In this document: one piece after another, positions 1 to 7,390 of the stretch
Layout: every line of letters begins with the position of its first letter
How positions within the stretch are numbered: position 1 is the stretch's first letter
Origin: JABMPO01 sp964539785
GTDB taxonomy: Bacteria; Fidelibacterota; Marinisomatia; Marinisomatales; TCS56
Direction of reading: 5' to 3'
Assembly: GCA_964539785.1 (NCBI GenBank)
Contig: CAZIJQ010000042.1
Location: forward strand, 1 to 22,261
Length of the DNA stretch: 22,261 bases
Position numbers and translations under genes: made by a program
The notes under the pieces: model-generated
What the model saw: the letters and a program-made list of their open reading frames with translations, nothing else
Databases searched by the model: none
Told to the model about the DNA's origin: nothing

Positions 1-12
1 GGAAGTACTTCC

Positions 13-2112
13 TTATTTCAACAATACCATTTTACCGGTTTTCTGAAAATTACCCGCCTGCAGACGATAAAAATAGACACCGCTGGTTACTGCATTACCC
101 GTGGCGTCAGTGGCATCCCAGATAATGGAATGAGTGCCGGCGTGCTGATCTTTACTTACTAGATTGTTAACCATTCGGCCATGCAAATTAAATATTGAAA
201 GATTCACATTTGCGTTGACCGGTAGATCGTATTTGATTGTTGTAGTAGGATTGAATGGGTTGGGATAATTGGGGTGCAAGGCAAATTCTACCGGAATAAT
301 ACAGCAGATATCAGAATCAACCGCCACTGTTGATTCATAGACCGGGAATGTCAGCTCCGTTGACCAGGGTACGCTGATGTCATCTGCTATTGTCATCGTC
401 AGCTCCGCCTGCTGACTGATGGGATAATCCGGAAACACAGCAAATGCCAGTGCGGCCATTACAGTGAGCTCCTCTTCCGGATCAAGTGAAATCAGAGAAT
501 GACTGCTGTCCAGCAGGGTAATATATGGATCATCCGAACTTAATGTTATTGTGACCGGGTTAGATAGAAGTGAGCCCGAGTTTGTCAGGGAAATATCCAA
601 TTCGACCTGTTCACCCTGATTGATCAGATTATTCGAATTACCCTGGCTTAAGCCATTGGAATCATCATCAATTCCAGCTCCGATCAGATTTACCATAACC
701 AATGGATCCAGACCGATTTCGATATTGGTCCAGACTGAATCGACAACGACATTTGTCAGCGTATCGCCACTGTATCCGTCAGCTTGAATCTCGAGCGTAA
801 AACTGCCCTGGGAGGTGAAGCGGTTAAAGCGACCAAATTCTGCTTCTGTCAATCTGGGGCTCATCCCAGGATCCCAGTATTCAACGATTTTCACTTGGGC
901 AACAATTGGTGTATCATCCAAATTTGAGGTGACGTGTCCGCGAATGCCAGGTCCTTCAAAACTGCGCTCCAGGACGTACATGGCACCCCCCAAATTATCG
1001 GCTGCCACCTGCTGGGCTGTAGTAAACTCCGGTACAAATTCAACCCCGGTCTCAACCAGCATTTCGAACACTCCGGCTTTCTCATAAGCCCAGTAATAAC
1101 TCATGGGCGCTTCTTCCCAACTGGCACCCGTGGTATAAGTACCCGTACCATCCTGTTGTGGCAAGCGCACTGCCATCTGCTGGGCAAAATCGTCGATCAG
1201 AGCAGTTTCGCTGGTGGTGTGGCCATTGATGCCACTTTTATAATAAATAATTTCACCATAGGAATGGTAAGTGATCCCGGCAATGGGGCGCAGGTATTCG
1301 ATTAACTGTTTTTTGGCGACCACTTCAGATTCGGAGAATCGATAAGGGCCCTTATATACCCAACTGTATGGAAGAGAAGATCCGGAAGTTGAAGTTTCCC
1401 AGGCTGAATCATAATTGCGATTCAAATCCACTCCATCATAGTCGAAATCAAAATCACCATTTTCGTTGTTATCACGTTGATTTTTTCTCCACCAGGGAGA
1501 ATCGGCGGTTTCTTCGATAAAATATTTATATCCGTCAGGATTCAAAATCGGCACTATCCAAATTTCCAGTTCATTCACCAATCGCGCCACATTTGTATCA
1601 AGAATAAAATTGTTCAGCAGATTTTCCATTAACACCAGACAACTCATCATTCCCATGGGTTCCCGGGCATGGTGCACCCCATCTATCCAGACCACTGTTT
1701 CATCTTCCCTTTCTGTCGGATTATCTGAAATTTTCATTCCGTATATGGGATAATGATAATTAGTACTTACACCAATCTGCACAACTTCAGTTATTTCCGG
1801 GAAATATGAATGATAAGCATTCATTGCGAGGTTTACCTCTTCGTAGCTCTGGTAATCTGGAACATACCGGTTTGAAAGCTGTCGGATCACCTGATGTTGT
1901 ACTCCGGATTGCACTAGTTTATCAATAGTAGCCTGATCAGCGACTATCTCGACCCGGTCTCCCAAACCTTCATTCACTGCATCCAGGTTAAGATCATTGA
2001 TTAAAGTATGGGTACTGCGAGCGTCCGCCATAATTTCAACAATATAATAATCGGCGGCTACAACCAACTGGATCAACAGTAAAAACACAATTATTTTCGT
2101 GAATGTCTTCAA
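13..2112 (-). CDS. Secreted M14 zinc carboxypeptidase with type-IX-like sorting domain
   Basis: Predicted exported metallocarboxypeptidase, 699 aa. Residues 1-20 are a signal peptide (KTFTKIIVFLLLIQLVVAA). The M14 domain spans about 85-385. Visible zinc ligands are H148 and E151 in HHAREP and H283 in TYHSYGE. The substrate-binding Asn/Arg lie in DLNRNYD (230-236), and the likely catalytic Glu is E354 in LVETG. A beta-rich region follows, then a C-terminal domain (about 610-699) beginning FALHPNYPNPFNPTTTIKY and ending in KMVLLK, as in proteins sorted by type IX secretion. The start codon is TTG, preceded 7 nt upstream by GAGG; no ATG gives a better signal peptide. It stands alone, divergent from the gene at 2360. 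The role is probably extracellular peptide degradation; the exact substrate is unknown. A 12-bp palindrome lies just past the stop at the window edge. Confidence 0.93.
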   Translation of the reverse strand: MKTFTKIIVFLLLIQLVVAADYYIVEIMADARSTHTLINDLNLDAVNEGLGDRVEIVADQATIDKLVQSGVQHQVIRQLSNRYVPDYQSYEEVNLAMNAYHSYFPEITEVVQIGVSTNYHYPIYGMKISDNPTEREDETVVWIDGVHHAREPMGMMSCLVLMENLLNNFILDTNVARLVNELEIWIVPILNPDGYKYFIEETADSPWWRKNQRDNNENGDFDFDYDGVDLNRNYDSAWETSTSGSSLPYSWVYKGPYRFSESEVVAKKQLIEYLRPIAGITYHSYGEIIYYKSGINGHTTSETALIDDFAQQMAVRLPQQDGTGTYTTGASWEEAPMSYYWAYEKAGVFEMLVETGVEFVPEFTTAQQVAADNLGGAMYVLERSFEGPGIRGHVTSNLDDTPIVAQVKIVEYWDPGMSPRLTEAEFGRFNRFTSQGSFTLEIQADGYSGDTLTNVVVDSVWTNIEIGLDPLVMVNLIGAGIDDDSNGLSQGNSNNLINQGEQVELDISLTNSGSLLSNPVTITLSSDDPYITLLDSSHSLISLDPEEELTVMAALAFAVFPDYPISQQAELTMTIADDISVPWSTELTFPVYESTVAVDSDICCIIPVEFALHPNYPNPFNPTTTIKYDLPVNANVNLSIFNLHGRMVNNLVSKDQHAGTHSIIWDATDATGNAVTSGVYFYRLQAGNFQKTGKMVLLK

Positions 2113-2359
2113 AATAACCTCAAAATTTGGGGAATTAAATCAGCTTGTAATGTCGGTGCAATGGAATAATTTACACCTATAAAGAATTAATCCAATGTTG
2201 AAATCCATAAACGGTCATATTTCTGATATGGTAATATTTTTATCGATTAAAAATGGGCTGATCAATTTTGATATTTGCAAACACTTGGCAGTTTCGTCAA
2301 AAGGGGGGAACTCCCGGCGGTCAAATTATGTATATTCAGGTAACTATCGCGGGGAATTC

Positions 2360-2761
2360 ATGAAAAAGAAAATCCTTTTAACTATATTGCTCGTCCTTCT
2401 GGTTCTGATACCCGTTGCCCTGGCCGATAACCCACGATTCGATGATGTTACTGCCGATTCGCTCAACTACATCTCGATTGATTCACACAACCCGGGTGAG
2501 CCTGAAAACAAAACCATCAATGATTGTCAGCAGATCAAAACTGTTCTGAGATTTCTCCACGGCCTGGACTTGATCACGCTGGCAGTTTCCGATAGTACCT
2601 ATCCAAGTGACCGCAATATCTGGTTGTACCACATATCTCTGAATGATTATTTTGACAAAACCTACTTGTTCAAAAACCGGATATTTATCGGGAAATCCGT
2701 TTATGGCATCAAGCCGGAAACAGTAGTAGAATTCAGCAAGCTGTACAACGAACTAAAATAG
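2360..2761 (+). CDS. Small exported protein of unknown function
   Basis: I do not recognise this 133-aa protein. The frame is open from 2195, but the start at 2360 is preferred: it follows a GGGGA box and gives a textbook signal peptide (MKKKILLTILLVLLVLIPVALA, cut after ALA). The mature part of about 110 residues is polar, with one Cys (NDCQQ) and no metal or catalytic motif that I can name. It is rich in Asp and aromatic residues (LYHISLNDYFDKTYLF). The Lys-rich gene at 2778 follows after 16 bp with a strong ribosome site, so the two are probably co-transcribed. It is likely periplasmic or outer-membrane associated. Gene reality is good; function is open. Confidence 0.7.
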   Translation: MKKKILLTILLVLLVLIPVALADNPRFDDVTADSLNYISIDSHNPGEPENKTINDCQQIKTVLRFLHGLDLITLAVSDSTYPSDRNIWLYHISLNDYFDKTYLFKNRIFIGKSVYGIKPETVVEFSKLYNELK

Positions 2762-2777
2762 ATTTAAAGGAGGAATC

Positions 2778-2885
2778 ATGGCCAAAGGTCGCGACAAACA
2801 AAAGGTTACTGAAAAGAAAAAAGCTGGCAAGAGTTTGAAGGAAAAACGCAAGGCAAAAAAGGAAAAGACAACCTATAAGGATTAG
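2778..2885 (+). CDS. 35-residue Lys-rich small protein
   Basis: A short ORF of 35 codons plus stop. It begins MAKGRDKQKVTEKKK and ends TTYKD. Nearly half the residues are Lys or Arg and there is no hydrophobic core, so it is probably disordered and may bind nucleic acid. The strong Shine-Dalgarno AAAGGAGG at 2766-2773, 4 nt before the ATG, is the main support for it being translated. It lies 16 bp after the exported protein, in the same orientation. From memory, similar tiny proteins of the type MxKGxxKKK...KEKxAxKKEK occur in many bacteria without a known function. It converges with the BMC operon, whose last stop lies about 160 bp further right. Confidence 0.65.
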   Translation: MAKGRDKQKVTEKKKAGKSLKEKRKAKKEKTTYKD

Positions 2886-3045
2886 ATTGATACTATCTTA
2901 GATTTCTCTTCGCTATACTCGAGGGTAACCCTCACTCGATTGGCATTCTGTCGGAGTGTTTCACAGCTCATCGTATTGCTCCGACCTGTGATGCCTGTCC
3001 GATAATTCGGTTACATCCCAGAGCAGTGTAACCAGCAAGTAGAAA

Positions 3046-3315
3046 TTATTTTAAAGCCACCTCATCCACCACCCCAACAATGATCGACCGGATTGGCCCC
3101 ATAGGGTCGTCCACTACCTGGCGGGCGGAATTGCCTTCGTCGATCACCAGCACCGTTTCACCAGCGCCGCTGTCGGTCCAATCTACCGCAATTAAATAAT
3201 CTCCGGTTGGTTTGCCGTTCAGTCCCAGTTTGTCTACCACCAGTAGCCGGCGGTTCTCATAAAATTTATGATTTATAGTAGAATGGATCGTTCCGCAGAC
3301 GCGCCCCAGAATCAT
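3046..3315 (-). CDS. BMC-P vertex protein (EutN/CcmL family), third copy
   Basis: 89-aa pentameric shell protein predicted to cap the vertices of the microcompartment. The fold signature is clear: MILGRVCGTIHST at the start, a central GKPTGDYLIAVDWTDSGAGETVLVIDEGNSAR-type region, and the family-typical I-V-G-V-V-D ending. It covers the whole family domain with no extension. It overlaps the preceding pentamer gene by 4 bp (ATGA) and carries GGAGGAG just before its ATG, so translation is probably coupled. This is the last gene of the BMC operon. Downstream a 7-bp hairpin (3009-3033) has no U-run. Confidence 0.93.
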   Translation of the reverse strand: MILGRVCGTIHSTINHKFYENRRLLVVDKLGLNGKPTGDYLIAVDWTDSGAGETVLVIDEGNSARQVVDDPMGPIRSIIVGVVDEVALK

Positions 3316-3596
3316 TGCTCCTCCCCATCGTAAAGCTGTACATCGTCAACGATGCCCACCACGGCATGATCCACCGGCACGAACCAGGGGTCCATGAGTA
3401 GAGCGGCCTCGCGGCTGCTTTCATAATACACCAGTTCGCCCGGTCCTGCCATGCGGGTGCTATCGGCAGCGATCACCGGTGATTTGACCGGCTGCTGGTA
3501 TTTATCCAGCGGTTGCATCACCAGCATGGGGACACCTTCCAGTCCGTCATAAACCACGGACGGGGTCAGTGTGCCGATAATTCGACCTAACTTCAT
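3312..3596 (-). CDS. BMC-P vertex protein (EutN/CcmL family), second copy
   Basis: 94-aa pentameric vertex protein. It begins MKLGRIIGTLTPSVVYDGLEG, contains the PVIAADSTRMAGPGELVYYESSREA core with the invariant Ala-Asp and Gly-x-Gly-Glu positions, and ends with a V-V-G-I-V-D-D strand followed by an acidic tail (YDGEEQ). GGAGG lies 4 nt before the ATG. Its ends overlap the genes on both sides by 4 bp, forming a tightly coupled BMC-T / BMC-P / BMC-P block. It differs clearly from the pentamers at 3046 and 5995, so these are old paralogues and probably have distinct roles at vertices. Confidence 0.93.
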   Translation of the reverse strand: MKLGRIIGTLTPSVVYDGLEGVPMLVMQPLDKYQQPVKSPVIAADSTRMAGPGELVYYESSREAALLMDPWFVPVDHAVVGIVDDVQLYDGEEQ

Positions 3597-4393
3597 TCGC
3601 CCTCCGATAGTTTATCAAGGTTGGCACGACCGAAATAAGTGGTAGCATCCACCTGGGCCGCCATCTCCGGATGCAGGTTGGGGATGATTGTCTCCCGCAG
3701 CCAATTCTCAGTGCTGGTACAGGCCTCTCGAGCAATTCGCACCGCCGCTTCCACTTCGTGCAGATCACCATTAAAAATCGTGAATGCCTTGCCACCGATA
3801 TCATCCGCCAGACGAATTTCAACAATATTGACTTCGGCTCCTTTAACGCCCGCATCGGCTGAACGAAGAGTAGCCGCCACGGTAAAGGTCTCACAAATAC
3901 CCAGTGCCCGCGGTTCACATTTGCGGCGCTGACCCAAGACAGAATCGTGAACCTGATCGTGAACCACCGGCAGGATTACCGAATCCACTACTTGAGTGCC
4001 TCCGACTTGCAATCCCTCAGCATAAGCCTCTTCCACAGCGCCGACGCTGCCGCCGATCAACACTAAATATTTACCGTTGTGCACCGTTCCCGATTTGATC
4101 ACTGCGATTGGCGCCCGCTTGATCATGGCATCGCCGCATAGAATACCAATAGTGACGCTGGAATACTCTATCAGGGCAATGGCCGGGTAGCGGGTGTCAG
4201 ATATCCTGGATCTGGGATCGGGAACTGTGGGCTGGGGATCAGGCTTTGAAGGTTGAGGCTCAATCTTTTCAACAAAATTTTCCAGTCCGTCGTCTTTAGC
4301 TGTTGGTTCTTCCAACACCATTGACTCAGAAGTCTTTTTCTGGGCCGCCTTTTGTCGTCGCAATTCTCCGGGGGTTGGTTTCTTTTCACTCAT
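3593..4393 (-). CDS. BMC-T tandem-domain shell trimer with long N-terminal extension
   Basis: 266-aa shell protein. Two BMC domains in tandem occupy about residues 70-245: the first starts AIALIEYSSVTIGILCGDAM, the second ALGICETFTVAATLRSADAG. It resembles the single-layer BMC-T1 trimer of Haliangium ochraceum (from memory), which lacks the stacked gated form. What is odd is the N-terminal extension of about 68 residues: a basic start (MSEKKPTPGELRRQKAAQKK), an acidic stretch (DGLENFVEKIEPQ) and a Pro/Asp-rich linker (PSKPDPQPTVPDPRSR). Such trimers are normally about 180-210 aa. The tail could face the lumen or cytosol and bind cargo. No good internal start with a ribosome site exists, so the ATG at 4393 is kept. 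Followed by two overlapping pentamer genes. Confidence 0.9.
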   Translation of the reverse strand: MSEKKPTPGELRRQKAAQKKTSESMVLEEPTAKDDGLENFVEKIEPQPSKPDPQPTVPDPRSRISDTRYPAIALIEYSSVTIGILCGDAMIKRAPIAVIKSGTVHNGKYLVLIGGSVGAVEEAYAEGLQVGGTQVVDSVILPVVHDQVHDSVLGQRRKCEPRALGICETFTVAATLRSADAGVKGAEVNIVEIRLADDIGGKAFTIFNGDLHEVEAAVRIAREACTSTENWLRETIIPNLHPEMAAQVDATTYFGRANLDKLSEGE

Positions 4394-4422
4394 TACTAAT
4401 TACCCATTACTATTTACTAATC
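4392..4422. repeat. AT-rich imperfect direct repeat between BMC genes
   Basis: The gap between the aldehyde dehydrogenase stop and the BMC-T start is almost entirely made of variants of ATTACTAAT / ATTAC / TTACTAAT separated by ACCC or TATT. It abuts the coding region whose linker is itself repeat-like. It could be a short slippage tract or the remnant of a dispersed repeat; it carries no good Shine-Dalgarno for the BMC-T start. Confidence 0.5.
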
Positions 4423-5866
4423 AAACAATTCTGAAATGATCCACCAGAACGCAGCGCCGTTCCCGGGAAAAACTCAGGGGATTGGTGATGCCTTCGCCGG
4501 TGGGACTGGCAATCGAGAATGAACAGTAGCCTTCGCCTTCGTAACCCAGCCCAGCGAGAGATGGACCATTCTTGACAAAAACACTGCAGTTCATCACTCG
4601 CGCCATTCGACTCAGGTTATCCAGATTACGGGAATGCATCATGGCCGTGTGACCGAAACCGTGTTCCGCTTCCTTGGCCAGATCGATGGCCTGGTTGGCA
4701 TCAGGTACGATCACGAAGGGAATCACCGGCATCATCTGCTCGGTCCATACCAGGGGATGGTTGGCATCCACCGGTGCTATGGCCAGGCGGATGTGCTCAT
4801 CGACCTTAAGACCGATCTTCGCCAGAATTTCCTGAACGTTCTTCCCAATCATGTCCTTGTTCATAACCGCCGGTTGGCGGGGACCACGATTTTCGCTGAA
4901 AATCACCGATTCCAATTCCTTAACCTGGTGCTCTTTCAGCACATAGGCATCGTAGCGCAGCAAGGCCGATAAAAGTTGCGGGGCCACTGCTTCCACAACA
5001 ATAATTTCTTTTTCCAGGATGCAGATCAGGTTATTGTCCATGGAAGCACCCTTAACAATACTGCGGGCTGCCTTTTCAATATCGGCAGTCTCGTCCACCA
5101 CCACCGGGGGATTCCCCGGTCCGGCGCAGACGGCGCGCTTACCGCTGGTCATTGCGGCTTTCACCACCGCAGCGCCTCCAGTTACTACCAGCAGGCGCAC
5201 ACCGGGATGCTGCATCAATTCCTGGGCACTGGCGACGGTGGGTTGAGCGATGGTCGTTACCAGATTGGGTGGTCCGCCAGCGTCAACAATGGCGGCATTC
5301 AGCAATTCAACATTGTAAACCGAAACATTCTTGGCCGTGGGATGGACATTGAAAACTGCTGCATTCCCGGCTGCTACCATCCCAATTGTATTACAGATGA
5401 TAGTGGAAGTAGGGTTGGTGCAAGGCGTAATTGAACCGATCACCCCGTAGGGCGCCAACTCCATCAGCGTTAAACCATGATCACCGGTCTTGGCCCAAGG
5501 TTTGAGTATTTCGGTCCCCGGTGTTTTATCGATCACCAACCGGTTTTTTTCAATCTTGTCAGCTACCCGCCCCAGACCGGTTTCGTCATAGGCCCGTTGG
5601 GCCAGGTCTTCGCTGTGCTCGGTCATCACCCGTCGGATCGAGGCGATAATATCATCCCGCTTGGACAGAGACAGGGCATTTAACTGATCAAAGGCTTTAG
5701 CTGCCGCCGCCACTGCCAGATCGATGGTAGGGAAAATCCCCATTCCACCAGCGGCTACAGTGCTCCCGGATTGCTCCAGTACTCCCGATGCAACAGGTGT
5801 TTGGGTCACCCGCTTCACCAGCCGGGCGGCAATTTGCTCAACCTGTTCCTGGGTTAATTGTGCCAT
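4421..5866 (-). CDS. CoA-acylating aldehyde dehydrogenase of the microcompartment (EutE/PduP type)
   Basis: Converts an aldehyde, here probably acetaldehyde, NAD+ and CoA to acyl-CoA inside the shell. 481 aa from the ATG at 5866, chosen because AAAGGA lies 7 nt upstream; a frame extension to 5905 adds 13 unlikely residues. Residues 1-20 (MAQLTQEQVEQIAARLVKRV) form an amphipathic helix typical of an encapsulation peptide, followed by a flexible linker to about 45. The catalytic Cys is C282 in DNNLICILEKE, matching the PduP/EutE context, and the nucleotide-binding region includes ITPCTNPTST (146-155) and the VVTGG turn (227-231). It sits between the pentamer at 5995 and BMC-T at 4393. No phosphotransacylase or alcohol dehydrogenase lies beside it to recycle CoA and NAD+. 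Confidence 0.95.
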   Translation of the reverse strand: MAQLTQEQVEQIAARLVKRVTQTPVASGVLEQSGSTVAAGGMGIFPTIDLAVAAAAKAFDQLNALSLSKRDDIIASIRRVMTEHSEDLAQRAYDETGLGRVADKIEKNRLVIDKTPGTEILKPWAKTGDHGLTLMELAPYGVIGSITPCTNPTSTIICNTIGMVAAGNAAVFNVHPTAKNVSVYNVELLNAAIVDAGGPPNLVTTIAQPTVASAQELMQHPGVRLLVVTGGAAVVKAAMTSGKRAVCAGPGNPPVVVDETADIEKAARSIVKGASMDNNLICILEKEIIVVEAVAPQLLSALLRYDAYVLKEHQVKELESVIFSENRGPRQPAVMNKDMIGKNVQEILAKIGLKVDEHIRLAIAPVDANHPLVWTEQMMPVIPFVIVPDANQAIDLAKEAEHGFGHTAMMHSRNLDNLSRMARVMNCSVFVKNGPSLAGLGYEGEGYCSFSIASPTGEGITNPLSFSRERRCVLVDHFRIV

Positions 5867-5913
5867 AATATGTCCTTTAGCCAGGGGATTAGTTACCGTG
5901 TACATCCAATCAT

Positions 5914-5982
5914 GTCACCCTGAGCCTGTCGAAGGGTGTCAACATGATTGATCAGCCATGCTTCGACGGGCTCAGCATGACA
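5914..5982. repeat. Pair of inverted REP-like hairpins
   Basis: Two hairpins in opposite orientation: 5916-5938 (stem CACCCT/AGGGTG, loop GAGCCTGTCGA) and 5957-5979 (stem CATGCT/AGCATG, loop TCGACGGGCTC, nearly the reverse complement of the first loop). They sit in the 128-bp gap between the pentamer gene at 5995 and the aldehyde dehydrogenase. Related copies lie at 6670-6720 and 9898-9920. From memory this GAGCCTGTCGA core is a common dispersed repeat in many bacterial genomes. Confidence 0.8.
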
Positions 5983-5994
5983 GACACGCGTCAA

Positions 5995-6294
5995 CTAATC
6001 GTTCACGCCTTTTTTGTAGCGGATTTTTCCGTCTACTTCCCAGTTGTCAACGATGGCCATAACCACAGCATCGCAGGGACGCTTGTCGGTCATTACCGTC
6101 TGCCGGGCGGAACTTCCGCTGGCATAGAGAACCATTTCACCCACTCCTGCCTGGACAGCATCAGCGGCGACAACAAAGCCGCCGCTGGGTTTACCATCCA
6201 TGTCAATATTCTGGAGCAGCAGAAATTTGAGGCCCTCCAAGCTCTGTTCTTTTTGTGTGGCTACCAGGGTACCCACTACTTGTGCCAGAACCAT
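5995..6294 (-). CDS. BMC-P vertex protein (EutN/CcmL family), first copy
   Basis: 99-aa pentameric shell protein. It begins MVLAQVVGTLVATQKEQSLEG, has the GGFVVAADAVQAGVGEMVLYASGSSAR core, and ends with V-V-M-A-I-V-D-N followed by a basic tail (KIRYKKGVND) not seen in the other two copies. It follows the BMC-H gene by 11 bp, so the two are co-transcribed, and together they are bracketed by repeat-bearing gaps. The ribosome site is weak. Three different pentamers in one operon suggest non-equivalent vertices, but only one type may be essential for closing the shell. Confidence 0.94.
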   Translation of the reverse strand: MVLAQVVGTLVATQKEQSLEGLKFLLLQNIDMDGKPSGGFVVAADAVQAGVGEMVLYASGSSARQTVMTDKRPCDAVVMAIVDNWEVDGKIRYKKGVND

Positions 6295-6305
6295 ATTCCC
6301 GAGAC

Positions 6306-6614
6306 CTAATCCTCGGTCATTTTGGCTTTGGGCTTGTCACCGCGACCGATAGGCATTACCAGGTCCACATTACTGTGGGGACGGGCAATTACATGAACGG
6401 CAACGATTTCGCCTACGCGGGCGGCACCGGCTTTACCGGCATCGCAGGCAGCCTTTACAGCGGCCACATCACCGCGGACGATCGCTGAAACATAACCGCC
6501 ACCGGTCTTTTCATAAGATACTAGCTCGACTTTGGCCGCTTTGACCATGGCGTCGGCGGCTTCCACTACTGCCGGGAAACTGCGCGTTTCGATCATTCCA
6601 AGTGCTTCTGCCAT
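6306..6614 (-). CDS. BMC-H hexameric shell protein
   Basis: 102-aa major shell tile, the only single-domain BMC protein in the window. It matches the family closely: EALGMIETRSFPAVVEAADAM at the start, the pore loop KTGGGYVSAIVRGDVAAVKAA (around residues 36-56) and the V-H-V-I-A-R-P-H strand. The pore loop KTGGGY differs from the KIGSGL/KIGSGR that I recall for PduA and CcmK, placing a Tyr beside the pore. A short charged tail (GRGDKPKAKMTED) follows. GGAGGA lies 7 nt before the ATG. As the facet-forming tile it should be the most abundant product, and hairpin repeats lie in the gaps before it and after its partner pentamer. Confidence 0.96.
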   Translation of the reverse strand: MAEALGMIETRSFPAVVEAADAMVKAAKVELVSYEKTGGGYVSAIVRGDVAAVKAACDAGKAGAARVGEIVAVHVIARPHSNVDLVMPIGRGDKPKAKMTED

Positions 6615-6667
6615 TTTACTTCCTCCAGTGTATTAAGAGTTAATTTGAAAATTCTTTTAAGATCAGT

Positions 6668-6720
6668 GTCATACTGAGCTTGTCGAAGTATGACCGTCAC
6701 CCTTCGACAGGCTCAGGGTA
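6668..6720. repeat. Second pair of inverted REP-like hairpins
   Basis: Hairpin 6670-6692 has stem CATACT/AGTATG and loop GAGCTTGTCGA. Hairpin 6698-6720 has stem CACCCT/AGGGTA (one mismatch) and loop TCGACAGGCTC. A half-copy (AGTATGACA) follows at 6734-6742. They fill the 132-bp gap between the gated BMC-T and BMC-H genes. The loop is conserved while the stem changes on both sides, so base pairing is being kept. Confidence 0.8.
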
Positions 6721-6746
6721 ACAGAAGGGCTCCAGTATGACACAAA

Positions 6747-7373
6747 TTATTTTTTATCTTTCTCAACCCCGGTGATTTCTTCAATGCATTTTACGGCGGC
6801 GCGCCAGCCTACATCAATATCCCTTTCGGCTCCGCCCAGATACACACGGCCGAAGCTGCCGAAAGTTCGTACTTCCAAAATATTGATTTCGGCAGCTTTT
6901 TCCGCTTCATTGGCCGCCAAGGCGGCATAAGCAGCGGGCTGGACCTCCATAACGAACATGGTTTCGCCGGGAACAATCATATTACCGTGGCGCATGCGGT
7001 TAATCAACTGGGTCTGGTGATCATCGATGTGGCGAATCACCTGCTGAGAATAAATTTTTGGCTTCCAACGCTTCTCCTCCTTCAAATCCAACGCATCCAG
7101 AATAGCCTGTCCAGCCTGGCGCACATCGGCCTGGGATTCGGAATGAATTTCCAGCATTCCGAACAACCGTTCCACGATCTGCATCCCTGGAGTAACATTA
7201 GTAGATTTCAAGGCGATGTCGGTGATCCGGTTGATTTCGATCCCTGGGGAAATTTCAACATACAATGAAGCCATCCCGGCGATTGGTAAAAAACCCTTAG
7301 CCACTGTGCCGAGAAAGGCGGCGTACTGGGGTTGAAGATTATCCAGAAAACAATAAGCGCGTAAATCGACCAC
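6747..7373 (-). CDS. BMC-T tandem-domain shell trimer, gated double-layer (CsoS1D-like) type
   Basis: 208-aa shell protein with two BMC domains, first about residues 1-100 and second about 105-205. It begins MVDLRAYCFLDNLQPQYAAF and contains GFLPIAGMASLYVEISPGI, VERLFGMLEIH, PGETMFVMEVQPAAYAALAA and FGRVYLGGAERDID. I recall very similar segments in the stacking, gated BMC-T2 of Haliangium ochraceum. Such trimers form two-layer stacks with a central pore that can open for larger metabolites such as sugar phosphates and cofactors, which fits a sugar-phosphate cargo. The start is GTG, preceded by AAGGAG at 7 nt. It lies 17 bp after the fused enzyme gene. Assignment to the gated class rests on remembered sequence resemblance. 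Confidence 0.93.
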   Translation of the reverse strand: MVDLRAYCFLDNLQPQYAAFLGTVAKGFLPIAGMASLYVEISPGIEINRITDIALKSTNVTPGMQIVERLFGMLEIHSESQADVRQAGQAILDALDLKEEKRWKPKIYSQQVIRHIDDHQTQLINRMRHGNMIVPGETMFVMEVQPAAYAALAANEAEKAAEINILEVRTFGSFGRVYLGGAERDIDVGWRAAVKCIEEITGVEKDKK

Positions 7374-7390
7374 TATTCTACTCCTTCAGC

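Noticed and set aside
934..1305. 123-codon plus-strand ORF inside the carboxypeptidase gene
   Set aside because: It is antisense to conserved carboxypeptidase sequence, has no ribosome site and no recognisable fold; the same holds for the many other overlapping ORFs.
3009..3033. Hairpin GGTTACA/TGTAACC after the last BMC gene, as the operon terminator
   Set aside because: The stem is only 7 bp with an 11-nt loop and no U-run on the minus strand, so it cannot be called an intrinsic terminator.
4421..5905. Aldehyde dehydrogenase starting at 5905
   Set aside because: The extra 13 residues lie upstream of the only good ribosome site (AAAGGA) and would mask the N-terminal encapsulation helix, so the start at 5866 is preferred.
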